This document shows, piece by piece, positions 26,053-32,507 of a stretch of DNA of 46,479 nt. Where the stretch lies: assembly GCA_903875455.1 (NCBI GenBank), contig CAIQWF010000169.1, positions 1-46,479 of the forward strand, in the 5' to 3' direction. The stretch's first letter is position 1. Each line of letters starts with the position of its first letter. Below the pieces are notes generated by a model. The model did no database searches, had not been told where the DNA came from, and saw nothing but the letters and a program-made list of their open reading frames with translations. This stretch comes from an uncultured Pseudomonadota bacterium. Its GTDB lineage: Bacteria > Pseudomonadota > Gammaproteobacteria > Methylococcales > Methylomonadaceae. Position numbers and translations under genes: made by a program.

Positions 26053-26724
26053 CTAGAGGCTTTGAGTAATCAACGGTTCAAAAACCAGAATTTTTTTACC
26101 ATCCATACTAATCATGTTTTTATTTTCCAGTTCTTTTAAAACCCTGCCTGCCACTTCACGCGAACATCCAACTATTTGACTAAGCTCCTGCCGGGTAATT
26201 TTTATCTGCCTTCCTTCAGGATAAATTATGGCATCGGGCTCCAGGCACAAGTCCAGCAAAGTGCGGGCAACCCGGCCTTCGGTGTCCATAAAAGCTAAAT
26301 CGCGAAAATTACGGCTGGTTATGAGTAGACGGGTGGCCAGTTGTTTACCAATGATGAACAATATCTCGGTTGAATATTCCGCTAATTCCTTTTTCAGCAC
26401 CTGTTGAAACTTGCCATATGGAATTTCCGCCAGTTTACACCGGGAACGGGTTCTGACATTGGCGCCAATCGGTTTGGCAGTGTTAAATATCCCTATTTCG
26501 CCGATGAACTCGCCTTTATTCAAATACGCATAAATTAATCGGCGGCCATCTTCTTCATCCTCAATCCCAACTGAAACAGAGCCTTCCAAAATAAAAAACA
26601 GTGTTTTATTGATTTCGCCTGCCCGAAGAATCGAACTCTTGGCAGGATAGTTTTTCACATGACAGTGCTGCAAAAAACAATCAAGAGCGGATGGGGAAAG
26701 AGTATCTTGAAGCATTAAGGTCAT
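26053..26724 (-). CDS. CRP/Vfr-like transcription regulator with altered ligand pocket
   Basis: This 223-residue regulator (ATG 26724; an upstream TTG at 26754 is unlikely) aligns with E. coli CRP and Pseudomonas Vfr along its whole length. The cyclic-nucleotide domain (1-120) keeps GEFIGEIGIF, with the Glu that contacts ribose (E76), and the TS pair of the C-helix. However, the phosphate-binding Arg-Ser of CRP (R82-S83) is replaced by I86-G87. The DNA-reading helix IVGCSREVAGRVLKELE keeps the Arg, Glu and Arg that read TGTGA sites. It therefore probably binds CRP-like operators but may respond weakly to cAMP or to another ligand, as Xanthomonas Clp does to c-di-GMP. Its nearness to the pilus genes recalls Vfr. 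Confidence 0.88.
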   Translation of the reverse strand: MTLMLQDTLSPSALDCFLQHCHVKNYPAKSSILRAGEINKTLFFILEGSVSVGIEDEEDGRRLIYAYLNKGEFIGEIGIFNTAKPIGANVRTRSRCKLAEIPYGKFQQVLKKELAEYSTEILFIIGKQLATRLLITSRNFRDLAFMDTEGRVARTLLDLCLEPDAIIYPEGRQIKITRQELSQIVGCSREVAGRVLKELENKNMISMDGKKILVFEPLITQSL

Positions 26725-27127
26725 AAAACAAATAATCCTGTGGCGAATGTCCAATCAATCTTATCATATCTGGTGCAATTTTCATTTTTGCGGTTTGGCG
26801 CCTGAATCTGACGGTCACTCTTTAAAACATGGCCGCTATTATTCAAAAAGATGTACTATCAGGCGATTTAATTAAAACTTGCAGGCTTAAATTTGCAGGT
26901 TTGAAAATATAAACCTGTCTTTTGCCAAAAAAACGCAAGTTATTGTGAGCAAATTATTGATTAACTGCTACTATTTTTCAAACAGTCTGCAACACCCAAA
27001 AGCCTTTTTAAGATAAAAATTAGCCGATTGTCTTTATTGTTCAGATGTGCAAACTTGCTAAAGAAGTCTCTTAAATTATTTTTTGGGTTAGCTATAATTT
27101 GAATCAGTTTTATTGAGGGCAATCAAA
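26725..27127. other. 403-bp intergenic region between the CRP-like gene and bacteriohemerythrin gene
   Basis: This divergent, AT-rich gap must hold both promoters. A clear plus-strand promoter lies at its right end (separate entry). An inverted repeat CAGGTTT (26896-26902) / AAACCTG (26911-26917) is followed by TCTTTT, a weak terminator-like structure. It could end a small RNA, but I see no matching promoter. A TGTGA half-site is at 26944-26948 without its partner half. Confidence 0.4.
27071..27098 (+). promoter_or_regulatory. Probable promoter of the bacteriohemerythrin gene
   Basis: A perfect -10 TATAAT at 27093-27098 has a TTAAAT -35-like hexamer at 27071-27076, 16 bp upstream. The ATG is at 27128, leaving a leader of about 22-25 nt that contains the GAGG ribosome site. 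Confidence 0.55.
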
Positions 27128-27541
27128 ATGAAAGTATGTGAGTGGACCAACGAATATAGCGTAGATATTGCTGAACTGGATGGACATCATCATCGGCTGT
27201 TTGATATTTTAAATGAGCTTTTTGATTTAATGAGTGAGGGGGCGACTGACCAAAAAATTATCAGGGTCCTTGAAGAGTTACTCGATTACACTCACTATCA
27301 TTTCGATGAAGAGGAGAAAATCATGGCAAAAATGGGTTATCCCGAATTAAGCACCCACCGAATGCACCATCAACAATTTATCGAAAAAATGAAAGAGTTT
27401 TATGGCAGTGCACAAAATGGAATGGCGATTTTTGTTGCCACTAAAGTTGCCAATGTCGGGATAGAGTGGCTGAAAAATCATATTCTGAAAGAAGATCATC
27501 AATATACCGACTATATGAAACAGCAAGGGTTGCAGTTTTAA
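27128..27541 (+). CDS. Bacteriohemerythrin (oxygen-binding diiron protein)
   Basis: This 137-residue single-domain hemerythrin (ATG 27128, GAGG upstream) binds O2 reversibly at a diiron site. The iron ligands are visible in family order: a histidine in AELDGHHHRLFDILNEL, HFDEEEKIM (His and Glu), HRMHHQQF (His pair) and HILKEDHQY (His and Asp). The CEWTNEYSVDI start and full length match free bacterial hemerythrins. In the methanotroph Methylococcus capsulatus such a protein delivers oxygen to particulate methane monooxygenase; whether that applies here depends on the organism's identity. It has its own promoter; rraA follows after 34 bp. Confidence 0.93.
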   Translation: MKVCEWTNEYSVDIAELDGHHHRLFDILNELFDLMSEGATDQKIIRVLEELLDYTHYHFDEEEKIMAKMGYPELSTHRMHHQQFIEKMKEFYGSAQNGMAIFVATKVANVGIEWLKNHILKEDHQYTDYMKQQGLQF

Positions 27542-27575
27542 ATCAAACCATAAAAAGCAAAGGTAAACTTTCACA

Positions 27576-28061
27576 ATGATGTTTTCCACCGCCAGACTTT
27601 GCGATGAGTACGCTCATCAACCCCATTTTCAAATTGCTGAGCCGATGTTTAAAAACTTTGGCGCAAACTCTGTTTTTTCCGGGCAAATAAGGACATTAAA
27701 AGTTTTTGAAGATAACGCCTTGGTAAAACAAGTCCTGGCTGAAAAAGTAACTCAGCAGGTATTGGTGATTGACGGCGGCGGATCACACCGCTGCGCCCTA
27801 ATCGGTTATGATCTGGCGGAAATAGCCTGTAAAAACGGCTGGCAAGGACTGATTATTTATGGCTGTATTCGCAACAGCCAGGCACTTAGACAATTACCTA
27901 TAGGGATTCGCGCTTTACATGCCCAACCTCTGAATAGCCATGAACGCGGCATAGGTGAAACCGGTAATGTCCTGACTTTTGCAGGAGTCAATTTTAAGCA
28001 GGAGCATTTTTTATATGCCGATGAAGACGGAATTATCGTTTCAGAGACGATGTTAGGTTAA
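27576..28061 (+). CDS. rraA: RraA family protein (RNase E regulator / aldolase fold)
   Basis: The 161-residue protein matches RraA in length and along the chain: TARLCDEY at the start, EPMFKNFGANSVFSGQI, FEDNALVKQVL, VLVIDGGGSHRCALIGYDLAEIA, GLIIYGCIRN, and YADEDGIIVSE near the end. E. coli RraA binds RNase E and inhibits RNA decay. Relatives with the same fold are 4-hydroxy-4-methyl-2-oxoglutarate aldolases, using the Arg and Asp of the RN/D motifs. The gene lies 36 bp upstream of ispH on the same strand, so they are likely co-transcribed. Confidence 0.92.
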   Translation: MMFSTARLCDEYAHQPHFQIAEPMFKNFGANSVFSGQIRTLKVFEDNALVKQVLAEKVTQQVLVIDGGGSHRCALIGYDLAEIACKNGWQGLIIYGCIRNSQALRQLPIGIRALHAQPLNSHERGIGETGNVLTFAGVNFKQEHFLYADEDGIIVSETMLG

Positions 28062-28097
28062 AATGTTCCTCTATTAACCAAGTGAAGAAGTCAAGAT

Positions 28098-29054
28098 ATG
28101 CAAATTGTACTCGCTAATCCTCGTGGATTTTGTGCCGGTGTTGACCGAGCCATTGAAATTGTTGACCAGGCCCTGGATGCTTTTGGCGCACCTGTTTATG
28201 TGCGCCACGAAGTTGTTCATAATCGCACCGTGGTTGAGAGCCTGCGTGAAAAAGGTGCGGTTTTTATTGAAGATTTAACCGATGTCCCCATCGGTTCCTA
28301 CCTGATTTTTAGTGCACATGGCGTATCCAAAAAAGTGCAGCAGGAAGCGGTAGATCGCAAATTAACCGTCTTTGATGCCACCTGTCCATTAGTCACCAAA
28401 GTTCATATTCAAGTTTCCAAACATGCCCAGGCTGACCGGGAAGTGATTTTAATCGGCCATGCCGGCCACCCTGAAGTTGAAGGCACTATGGGCCAATATG
28501 AAAAATGTACTGAACATGGCAATATCTATCTGGTGGAAACGCCTGATGACGTAAAAAATCTGAAGGTTCACAATCCTAATAATTTAGCCTATGTAACGCA
28601 AACGACCTTGTCGATGACAGATACGCGGGTGATGGTTGAGGCATTAAAAAAATATTTCCCTGCCATTCAGGAGCAGAAAAAAGACGATATTTGTTATGCC
28701 ACTCAAAATCGTCAGGATGCCGTGCATGATTTGGCCGAAATTTCTGACCTGATTTTGGTAGTCGGCTCACCAAACAGTTCCAACTCCAACCGGCTGCGGG
28801 AAATTGCTGAACAATTGGGAAAACCAGCCTTTCTGATTGATACCTACAAGGATATGCAAAAAGAATGGTTTGAAGGCATCGGCGTGGTAGGCGTGACCGC
28901 TGGAGCTTCAGCGCCTGAAGTGTTGGTGCAGGAAGTTATCGGACAATTAAAACAGTGGGGCGGTGTTTCTGTGGTCGAAAATAAAGGAATTGAAGAAAAA
29001 GTGGTCTTTTCTTTGCCCAGCGAATTGAAAAAGCATTTAGCACAAAAAGCCTGA
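28098..29054 (+). CDS. ispH: 4-hydroxy-3-methylbut-2-enyl diphosphate reductase
   Basis: IspH (LytB) performs the last step of the MEP isoprenoid pathway, converting HMBPP to IPP and DMAPP with an iron-sulfur cluster. The three cluster cysteines are in [13 protein letters not shown] (C12), DATCPLVTK and [11 protein letters not shown]. The catalytic Glu/His region HEVVHN and the [10 protein letters not shown] substrate loop are intact. At 318 residues it is the normal length. Confidence 0.97.
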   Translation: MQIVLANPRGFCAGVDRAIEIVDQALDAFGAPVYVRHEVVHNRTVVESLREKGAVFIEDLTDVPIGSYLIFSAHGVSKKVQQEAVDRKLTVFDATCPLVTKVHIQVSKHAQADREVILIGHAGHPEVEGTMGQYEKCTEHGNIYLVETPDDVKNLKVHNPNNLAYVTQTTLSMTDTRVMVEALKKYFPAIQEQKKDDICYATQNRQDAVHDLAEISDLILVVGSPNSSNSNRLREIAEQLGKPAFLIDTYKDMQKEWFEGIGVVGVTAGASAPEVLVQEVIGQLKQWGGVSVVENKGIEEKVVFSLPSELKKHLAQKA

Positions 29055-29141
29055 TTATTTTTTGCAGCAAGAAAAAATAGCCAGGATATATTATTTGTTG
29101 CTAATATAGATTTGTCTTTATTTATTCGTGAGGAGTTTTAC

Positions 29142-29501
29142 ATGGCGCTTACCGCAATGGATCTTGTTGCTTTAGCCAAACAAGCTATCCGTGAAATTGA
29201 TTCTGAAACCGCAAAAAACGGTCTGGATACAAAAATCGTTCTGGATGTGAGAGAGCCCGCCGAGTTTGCAGCAGGGCATTTACCGAAAGCGGTTAATATT
29301 CCGCGTGGTGTGCTGGAGTTTAAAATCAGTAATCATCCTGATTTTCAAAACAAAGAGGCTGACATTATTGTCTACTGCCAATCCGGTGGCCGGTCTGCTT
29401 TAGCAACTGAAGCATTGTTGAAGCTCGGCTATGCGAATGCAGTCAGCATGGCAGGCGGTTTTAATGTTTGGCAAGCTTCAGGTTATCCTGTCAGCAACTA
29501 A
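29142..29501 (+). CDS. Single-domain rhodanese-like sulfurtransferase
   Basis: From ATG 29142 (GAGGAG seven bases upstream) the protein has 119 residues, a single rhodanese domain. It has the LDVREPAEFAAGHLPKAVNIP entry motif and the active-site loop VYCQSGGRSALA, whose Cys would carry the persulfide. No signal peptide is present, so it is cytoplasmic. The next gene, hslR, begins immediately after the stop codon. Tus-like sulfur relay genes lie just beyond on the opposite strand, so a role in sulfur trafficking is possible but unproven. Confidence 0.92.
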   Translation: MALTAMDLVALAKQAIREIDSETAKNGLDTKIVLDVREPAEFAAGHLPKAVNIPRGVLEFKISNHPDFQNKEADIIVYCQSGGRSALATEALLKLGYANAVSMAGGFNVWQASGYPVSN

Positions 29502-29894
29502 ATGACAGAAAGCACTGCTTTAAGACTGGACAAATGGCTGTGGGCGGCGCGTTTCTTTAAAACGCGCCAGCTTGCAACCGAAGCAGTAGCTGGCGGGAAA
29601 GTTCATTTAAACGGCAATCGCTGCAAACCCAGCAAAGAAATCAAAATCGCCGACAGACTTGCAATCAGCAAGGACGGCTATCAATGGGAAATCACTGTTT
29701 TAGGTTTGAACGAACAACGCCGACCGGCAGCGGAAGCGGCATTGTTATATCAAGAAAGTGCACAAAGCATTGCCAAACGCGAACAGCAAAGACAACAGCA
29801 AAGAGAAGAGCGGCAATTTTTGGGCTACTGCGCCCCGGAGCACAAACCCAACAAAAAAGACCGCCGCTTGATTCACCGATTTAAAGATATTTAG
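29502..29894 (+). CDS. hslR: Heat shock protein 15 (S4 RNA-binding, ribosome rescue)
   Basis: The 130-residue protein matches Hsp15: an S4 domain at the N-terminus (RLDKWLWAARFFKTRQLATEAVAGGKVHLNG, with GNRCKPSKEIKIAD) followed by a highly basic, glutamine-rich C-terminal helix (KREQQRQQQREERQ) and GRPNKKDRR-like KPNKKDRRLIHRF. E. coli Hsp15 binds 50S subunits with stalled peptidyl-tRNA and helps recycle them. Its ATG abuts the rhodanese stop codon, so translation is probably coupled. It is convergent with tusE, 1 bp away. Confidence 0.93.
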   Translation: MTESTALRLDKWLWAARFFKTRQLATEAVAGGKVHLNGNRCKPSKEIKIADRLAISKDGYQWEITVLGLNEQRRPAAEAALLYQESAQSIAKREQQRQQQREERQFLGYCAPEHKPNKKDRRLIHRFKDI

Positions 29895-29895
29895 C

Positions 29896-30228
29896 TTACA
29901 AACAGGTCGGCGGCTTAGGCAAGCCGGCAATTTTACAGGCGTATTTTAACGGCCCTTCAGGAAACAGTTTATGCAAATAGCGACTGTTGCCTTTTTCTTC
30001 ACCAAGCTGCTTGGCAATAGCTTTGGTAAATACCCGCGCGTTAGGCAAGTGTTTGAAAGTTTGATAATACTGACGAATGAACAGAATAATTTCCCAATGC
30101 AGCGGTGTTAATGCGATTTGATGGGAGGCGGCGATAGCGATAGCGATATTTTCGTTCCAGTCATGCAAAGACAACAGAAAACCTTCGTCATTAACCGCAA
30201 CACTGACATTATCAACCACTAAAACCAT
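29896..30228 (-). CDS. tusE: TusE/DsrC family sulfur-relay protein
   Basis: This 110-residue protein belongs to the DsrC/TusE family, carriers of persulfide on a C-terminal flexible arm. The tail GPLKYACKIAGLPKPPTCL carries the penultimate Cys and also a second Cys 11 residues before it. E. coli TusE has only the last one; both occur in true DsrC, where they form a trisulfide with sulfite-derived sulfur. In tRNA 2-thiouridine synthesis TusE accepts sulfur from TusBCD and hands it to MnmA. It overlaps tusB by 10 bp. No dsrAB genes are in the window, so tRNA thiolation remains the simplest role. Confidence 0.9.
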   Translation of the reverse strand: MVLVVDNVSVAVNDEGFLLSLHDWNENIAIAIAASHQIALTPLHWEIILFIRQYYQTFKHLPNARVFTKAIAKQLGEEKGNSRYLHKLFPEGPLKYACKIAGLPKPPTCL

Positions 30229-30509
30229 GATTGAACCGGCTTGTGTTGCGTGGTTAAAGTGACCCAGCCAGAATAATCAATCACTTCAATCCCTTCGACC
30301 AATTCTGCTGCGGCAATGCCGCGCGTTTCGATATCCGAAATCAGTACAAACAGGCGACTGGTTGTCAGCAACTTGCTTAGCTGCGAATTATAGATACTGT
30401 TTTTCAGCAAACATAAAACCGCACTTTCAAGAAACAGCACAGCGTCACCGTCACCAATCCGTTGTAAAGTGGCAGTTTGCAACGGCGATTGAAAAACTAA
30501 ATGCAGCAT
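30219..30509 (-). CDS. tusB: TusB/DsrH family sulfur-relay protein
   Basis: This 96-residue protein is a TusB/DsrH-type subunit: MLHLVFQSP at the start, GDAVLFLESAVL, LFVLISDIETRGI, and IDYSGWVTLTTQHKPVQSWF at the end, characteristic of DsrH. TusB normally forms a hexamer with TusC and TusD, but these are not adjacent here: the upstream neighbour is sugE, whose stop overlaps this start by one base (TGATG). tusE overlaps its end. The missing partners may be elsewhere in the genome. Confidence 0.88.
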   Translation of the reverse strand: MLHLVFQSPLQTATLQRIGDGDAVLFLESAVLCLLKNSIYNSQLSKLLTTSRLFVLISDIETRGIAAAELVEGIEVIDYSGWVTLTTQHKPVQSWF

Positions 30510-30829
30510 CAGTCAACGTGAGTCAATTTAAGACCGACAATCCCTATCACAATAAAGCTGATAGACAGCAGCCGAATCCAGTCGGTTGACTCCTTAAATA
30601 ACAACACTCCTAATATCGCAACCCCGACAGCCCCCATTCCTGTCCACACCGCGTAAGCTGTGCCTATCGGCAAGGTTTTGATTGCCAATGTCAGCAAATA
30701 AAAACTGCCGCCGCCGGCAAACATGGTTACGATACTGGGGACCAGCTTGGTAAAGCCCTGGTTATATTTAAGGCTTAACGCAAACACAATTTCCACAACC
30801 CCTGCGGAAAATAAAATCAACCACGCCAT
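30509..30829 (-). CDS. sugE: SMR-family exporter, SugE/Gdx type
   Basis: The 106-residue protein has four membrane helices. The conserved membrane Glu is in VVEIVFAL (residue 13), and the Gdx subgroup signature GTAYAVWTGMGAVGVAILG is present. Members of this subgroup export guanidinium ion in exchange for protons; others pump quaternary ammonium compounds. It begins a compact minus-strand unit sugE-tusB-tusE. The 61-bp leader to the lipoprotein stop is too short to hold a guanidine riboswitch. Confidence 0.93.
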   Translation of the reverse strand: MAWLILFSAGVVEIVFALSLKYNQGFTKLVPSIVTMFAGGGSFYLLTLAIKTLPIGTAYAVWTGMGAVGVAILGVLLFKESTDWIRLLSISFIVIGIVGLKLTHVD

Positions 30830-30890
30830 TTTGCAATCTCAATTCAAAAAAAACCGGCAATTATAGCGTGATTTCATCTTAAACAGTGCC

Positions 30891-31268
30891 TTAATCTGCG
30901 CGAGTCGCTTTCCAGTTCCAGGTTGTGCCTTTTTTGTTTACCGCAGTGCCGGACATCAGATTGTTGCCTGATAACGTGCCTTTGTACTGGGAAAATTTGT
31001 TATTGAAATAAAAGTTTACATTGACGCCATTCTGTTCCCAGCCATCATTATCTTTGGTTTTATCATTGGGATGAGTGCTTAATAAAACGCCATTTGCGGC
31101 AAAGGTAAGATCATACTGCCATTGCTCATCAGCATAATGCCATTTGGTGCCTGACAAAGAAGGCGCAGCCTCGGTCGGTATAGGCGTTTGTTTATCGGTG
31201 GCGCAACCTGCCATCATCAGCAAAGAACTGGTAACAACAAACAACAATCCGGTTTTTATAATTTTCAT
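30891..31268 (-). CDS. Small lipoprotein of unknown function
   Basis: The 125-residue protein starts with a lipoprotein signal peptide (MKIIKTGLLFVVTSSLLMMAGC; lipobox LMMAGC, lipidated Cys22). The residue after the Cys is Ala, which favours outer-membrane sorting. The mature part is a small beta-rich domain with tryptophan-containing repeats (GTKWHYADEQWQYDLTF, NDGWEQNGVNVNFYFNN, GTTWNWKATRA), reminiscent of lipocalin-like or DUF-type periplasmic beta barrels. I do not recognise a family. It stands alone, 61 bp upstream of sugE on the same strand. Confidence 0.8.
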   Translation of the reverse strand: MKIIKTGLLFVVTSSLLMMAGCATDKQTPIPTEAAPSLSGTKWHYADEQWQYDLTFAANGVLLSTHPNDKTKDNDGWEQNGVNVNFYFNNKFSQYKGTLSGNNLMSGTAVNKKGTTWNWKATRAD

Positions 31269-31307
31269 TTTTCGTGCCTTTCAAAGTCTATCGAGTTTTC
31301 AAATAAC

Positions 31308-31339
31308 AGTACAAATCAACAGCCACTAATATTTGTACT
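31308..31339. repeat. 9-bp inverted repeat upstream of the lipoprotein gene
   Basis: AGTACAAAT at 31308-31316 is repeated inverted as ATTTGTACT at 31331-31339 with a 14-nt spacer. It lies about 40-70 bp upstream of the lipoprotein start, where an operator would be expected. The rest of the 294-bp gap to the AEC transporter is AT-rich and otherwise featureless to me. Confidence 0.4.
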
Positions 31340-31562
31340 TATGTAGTTACTTTAACTAAAAAATTCAGCAGGATGGAAGAGATAGTTAAAATAAACTTTA
31401 ACTTTAAGAGTAGCACAACTGCGTAGTATTTTCTGATTTTTGCCAACTTTTTTTACTTCAGCTGAAACGCTGTAAGCATTGGTTATAAGGCCCGCCGCCG
31501 AATTTATTTTTTTTAAGAAAATCCTCATGCTTAAATAGCGGCTTTTTGGGTGATTGGCTTTC

Positions 31563-32486
31563 ATGGTATCAACTCTTGCGCAAATGACGGCAATTCTGCT
31601 GCTGGGCACAGTGTGGCGGATTCTAAAGCCCGCAGGTCTTGGCGCTGACCAGACTCGGCTGGTATTAACCCAGCTGGTCTATTATTTGCTGCTACCGGCT
31701 TTGGTGCTGTCGACATTATGGAAGGCCCGAATCGGTAATGAAACTTTATTGATTGCACTGGTTTGCGGAACGGGAATTCTGATTTCCGGCAGCAGTTTAT
31801 GGTTGTTATTGCGCCGGTTTCACGTTGTTAATGCCCAGACCGGTGCCTTGATTCTGGCGGTTTCAATACCTAATGTCACCTATTTGGGGTTGCCGGTACT
31901 GGAACAAACTTTTGGCGATTTTGGCCGCGCGGTGGTGATGCAGTTTGATCTGTTTGGCTGCGAACCCTGGCTGTTTACCGTGGGGATTTTAACCGCACAA
32001 TATTACGGCGAAACCGATGAAAAACATCCGCCGTTGTGGTTGTCGCTGTGCCAAATTCCGCCGATTTGGGCGGCGATTGTCGCTGTTACCTGCAATCTGA
32101 ATCAGATAGCGATGCCTGATTGGTTAAGTGCCATTTTAGCAATGCTGTCTTCTGCGGTGGTGCCGTTGATGCTGCTGTCTTTAGGGATGGGATTGCAATG
32201 GCAAAGTGTGCGCTGGAGCAATTTTCCGAAAGTGTTGCCGGTGATCGTGATTAAATTGGGGCTGATGCCGTTGTTTGCGTTGGCTTTGGCGTTACAGACA
32301 GGGATGCAAGGGAAGTTGTTAACCGCCAGCATTCTGGAAATGGCGATGCCATCGATGATGTTTGGGATTGTCCTGTGCGACAGGTATCATTTGGACAGTG
32401 CCTTATATGCGATGACCGTAACACTGACAACCTTGCTAAGTCTGCTGACAATTCCGCTTTGGTACCATTATTTGCAACAGTTTTGA
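31563..32486 (+). CDS. AEC family (auxin efflux carrier-like) transporter
   Basis: This 307-residue protein (ATG 31563) has about ten hydrophobic helices in the two-bundle pattern of the AEC/bile-acid-transporter superfamily. Typical motifs are LTQLVYYLLLPALVLSTL in the first bundle, SIPNVTYLGLPVLEQTFG at the centre, and MAMPSMMFGIVLCDRYHLD in the second bundle. Bacterial members move malate, malonate or other organic anions; the substrate here cannot be inferred. The histidine kinase gene begins 21 bp after its stop, so the two may be co-transcribed. Confidence 0.88.
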   Translation: MVSTLAQMTAILLLGTVWRILKPAGLGADQTRLVLTQLVYYLLLPALVLSTLWKARIGNETLLIALVCGTGILISGSSLWLLLRRFHVVNAQTGALILAVSIPNVTYLGLPVLEQTFGDFGRAVVMQFDLFGCEPWLFTVGILTAQYYGETDEKHPPLWLSLCQIPPIWAAIVAVTCNLNQIAMPDWLSAILAMLSSAVVPLMLLSLGMGLQWQSVRWSNFPKVLPVIVIKLGLMPLFALALALQTGMQGKLLTASILEMAMPSMMFGIVLCDRYHLDSALYAMTVTLTTLLSLLTIPLWYHYLQQF

Positions 32487-32507
32487 GCCGTACCCCCCTA
32501 AAACATC

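Noticed and set aside
30830-30890. Guanidine riboswitch in front of sugE
   Set aside because: Only 61 bp lie upstream and none of the conserved guanidine-I, -II or -III elements can be seen.
31352-31564. Small minus-strand frame with a basic sequence between the lipoprotein and AEC genes
   Set aside because: Its start overlaps the AEC start on the other strand, there is no ribosome site, and composition looks like random AT-rich sequence.
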